Source: an uncultured Chlorobiaceae bacterium
GTDB taxonomy: Bacteria; Bacteroidota; Chlorobiia; Chlorobiales; Chlorobiaceae
Direction of reading: 5' to 3'
Length of the DNA: 45,241 bases
NCBI GenBank assembly: GCA_903994455.1
Contig: CAJEXI010000024.1
Location: 1 to 45,241 of the forward strand
In this document: positions 43,445-45,241 of the stretch, in pieces
Layout of the letters: the number at the start of each line of letters is the position of its first letter
Position numbering within the stretch: position 1 is the first letter of the stretch
Program-made: the position numbers and the translations under genes
The notes under the pieces: generated by a model
The model's input: only the letters and a program-made list of their open reading frames with translations
What the model was told of the DNA's origin: nothing
Databases searched by the model: none

Positions 43445-45241
43445 ATGACACAAAAGCTGACTGAATCAGCCATAGAAGAGTTTGCCATTCATCTGTTTGA
43501 GCGGCAGGGCTACAGCACTCTCTACGGGCCGGATGTTGCACCTGACGGGACCAGTCCTGAGCGCCGTCATTACGATGAGGTGCTGCTTGCCGGGCGGCTT
43601 GAAGATGCTCTTCGCCGTATTAACCCCCGGCATTCACCAGCAGTGTTGCAGACAGCGCTGAAAGAGGTACAGCGCATCCATTCGCCTGACCTTCTGGCCA
43701 ATAATGAAGCCTTTCATCGCCTGATAACTGAAGGTGTGGGCGTGAGCTACCAGCAGAACGGTAACGAGCGCGGTGATCTGGTGAAGCTCATTGATTTTGA
43801 CACTCCAGAGAACAATGAGTTTGTGGTGGCTAATCAGTTTACGGTGATTGAGAACCACCAGAATAAGCGTCCTGATATCGTGCTCTTTGTCAACGGCATT
43901 CCGCTGGTGGTGCTCGAACTGAAAAACGCTGCCGATGAAAATGCAACCATCAAGTCAGCGTTCCGGCAGATCGAAACCTACAAGCAGGCCATTCCAGCAC
44001 TCTTCACTTCGAACGCCATTGTCGTCATCTCCGACGGGCTTGAGGCAAGGGCAGGCTCTCTTTCTGCGGGCTTCTCCCGTTTCATGGCATGGAAAAGCGC
44101 TGATGGCAAAGCTGAAGCCTCACATCTGGTCAGTCAGCTTGAAACGCTGATTACCGGCATGTTGAACAAGGCAACGCTTCTCGATCTTCTCCGTCACTTC
44201 ATTGTTTTTGAGAAAAGTAAAAAGGAAGATCCTGCTACCGGTATCGTCTCCATTACGTCAGTGAAAAAATTGGCCGCCTATCACCAGTACTATGCCGTCA
44301 ATGCCGCTGTAGCCTCAACCCTGCGGGCGGTCGACCTGGATGCTCACCTGCAGGCTCGTGAAAATCCATTGAGTTATGGCCTTCCCGGCGTAGCTGGCCA
44401 GCCAAGGGGCGACATGAAGGCGGGAGTGGTTTGGCATACCCAAGGCTCGGGCAAATCGCTCTCGATGGTCTTTTATACCGGCAAGATTGTGCTGGTACTC
44501 GATAATCCTACCATTCTTGTCATAACCGACCGCAACGATCTCGACGATCAGTTGTTCGACACCTTTGCCGCATCAAAACAGTTGTTGCGGCAGGAGCCGG
44601 TGCAGGCAGAGAACCGGGAGCTGTTGAAAGAGCTGTTGAAAGTCGCTTCCGGCGGGGTAATCTTTTCAACCATCCAGAAGTTTCAGCCCTCAGAAGGAAA
44701 TCTCTACGAGCAGTTATCACCTCGCCGAAATATTGTGGTTATTGCTGATGAAGCGCACCGTACCCAGTATGGATTCAGCGCCAAAACCATTGATGAGAAA
44801 GATGCTGATGGTGTTGTGATTGGCAAAAAGGTTGTCTACGGTTTTGCCAAGTATCTGCGCGATGCTCTGCCGAATGCCACCTATCTCGGCTTTACCGGTA
44901 CCCCGATTGAGAAAACCGACGTGAATACACCAGCGGTTTTCGGCAACTATGTCGATATCTACGACATTGCCCAGGCTGTTGAAGATGGTGCAACTGTGCG
45001 GATTTTCTACGAAAGCCGGTTGGCCAAGGTTGAACTCGGAGACGAAGGCAGAAAACTGATTGCCGAGCTTGATGAAGAGCTTGACCAGAAGCAACTGAGC
45101 GACACGCAAAAAAGCAAGGCCAGATGGACCAGAATGGAGGCGCTGATTGGCAGTGCCAACCGCACCCGGAATATTGCAAAGGATATTGTCACGCACTTCG
45201 AGGCCCGGCAGGAGGTGTTTGCCGGCAAGGGGATGATTGTC
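43445..45241 (+). CDS. hsdR: Type I restriction enzyme endonuclease/translocase subunit (runs off the window)
   Basis: 599 residues are visible and the frame is still open at the window's end. N-terminal HsdR nuclease part: LVKLIDFDTPENNEFVVANQ, RPDIVLFVNGIPLVVLELKN (D…E-x-K). Then the SF2 translocase: Walker A HTQGSGKSLSMVFYTG, LVITDRNDLDDQL, Walker B VVIADEAHRTQYG, and YLGFTGTPIEKTD. It cuts DNA after ATP-driven translocation when HsdS meets an unmethylated site. The nuclease and motor residues I can see look intact. With hsdM and hsdS it forms a complete type I system as far as visible. Confidence 0.95.
   Translation, partial: MTQKLTESAIEEFAIHLFERQGYSTLYGPDVAPDGTSPERRHYDEVLLAGRLEDALRRINPRHSPAVLQTALKEVQRIHSPDLLANNEAFHRLITEGVGVSYQQNGNERGDLVKLIDFDTPENNEFVVANQFTVIENHQNKRPDIVLFVNGIPLVVLELKNAADENATIKSAFRQIETYKQAIPALFTSNAIVVISDGLEARAGSLSAGFSRFMAWKSADGKAEASHLVSQLETLITGMLNKATLLDLLRHFIVFEKSKKEDPATGIVSITSVKKLAAYHQYYAVNAAVASTLRAVDLDAHLQARENPLSYGLPGVAGQPRGDMKAGVVWHTQGSGKSLSMVFYTGKIVLVLDNPTILVITDRNDLDDQLFDTFAASKQLLRQEPVQAENRELLKELLKVASGGVIFSTIQKFQPSEGNLYEQLSPRRNIVVIADEAHRTQYGFSAKTIDEKDADGVVIGKKVVYGFAKYLRDALPNATYLGFTGTPIEKTDVNTPAVFGNYVDIYDIAQAVEDGATVRIFYESRLAKVELGDEGRKLIAELDEELDQKQLSDTQKSKARWTRMEALIGSANRTRNIAKDIVTHFEARQEVFAGKGMIV

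Noticed and set aside
1..45241. CRISPR arrays, tRNA and rRNA genes
   Set aside because: No regularly spaced repeats, cloverleaf-like or rRNA-like segments were recognised on either strand.

Overview
The gene content of the central part (roughly 14.1–37.8 kb) points to a green sulfur bacterium (Chlorobiaceae, Chlorobium/Pelodictyon type). It has a Chlorobi-like order of compact housekeeping genes, hemL for tetrapyrrole supply, lipopolysaccharide (Kdo) genes, and a short ClpB paralogue of a kind I recall from Chlorobium. This assignment rests on recognising protein families and gene style; no search was run.

Region 1 (1–8455) is strikingly AT-rich and unlike the rest. Six same-strand genes form one module: the end of a membrane protein, a tubulin/FtsZ-superfamily protein (528 aa), a giant actin/Hsp70-fold ATPase (1166 aa), a second protein that looks like an actin fold that has lost its nucleotide motifs and ends in three copies of an LSDE-x-LF peptide, a membrane-anchored OmpA-domain protein, and a TerD-like protein. 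Its start codons lack Shine-Dalgarno sequences and are preceded by A/T runs, whereas the Chlorobi-type genes mostly have purine-rich sites. This suggests transfer from a Bacteroidota-like donor. The module combines a tubulin-like and an actin-like NTPase with a peptidoglycan-binding anchor and is the best candidate for an undescribed system.

Region 2 (8456–14114) is a recombination scrapyard. It holds an attC-like inverted repeat, an IS5-type transposase remnant, REP-like hairpins, three copies (two decayed, one lacking its N-terminus) of an OLD-like AAA/TOPRIM protein, a truncated mazF, a MNT antitoxin with a truncated HEPN toxin, a fragment of an IS3-family transposase, and an intact brnTA toxin-antitoxin pair.

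Region 3 (14115–37786) is mostly chromosomal core: a THUMP-like methyltransferase, an inserted AAA/DUF4143 ATPase, ppx/gppA, prmA, an NlpC/P60 lipoprotein, lysC, purM, plsY, gpsA, a SixA-type phosphatase, a short clpB, kdsA with a degenerate KdsC-like HAD protein, pyrE-tyrA-nadK plus a conserved unknown gene (coupled by 4–8 base overlaps), ruvX, crcB with a DUF190 gene, hemL, recO, an FmdB zinc ribbon, an LptA/OstA-like protein and a divergent WecB-like protein.

Region 4 (37890–45241) is a type I restriction-modification island: a DUF2442 gene, hsdM, a YhcG/DUF1016 nuclease-like gene, hsdS, a DUF6978-like gene, a DUF1828/DUF1829 gene and hsdR, which runs off the window. No rRNA, tRNA, CRISPR array or integrase gene was found.
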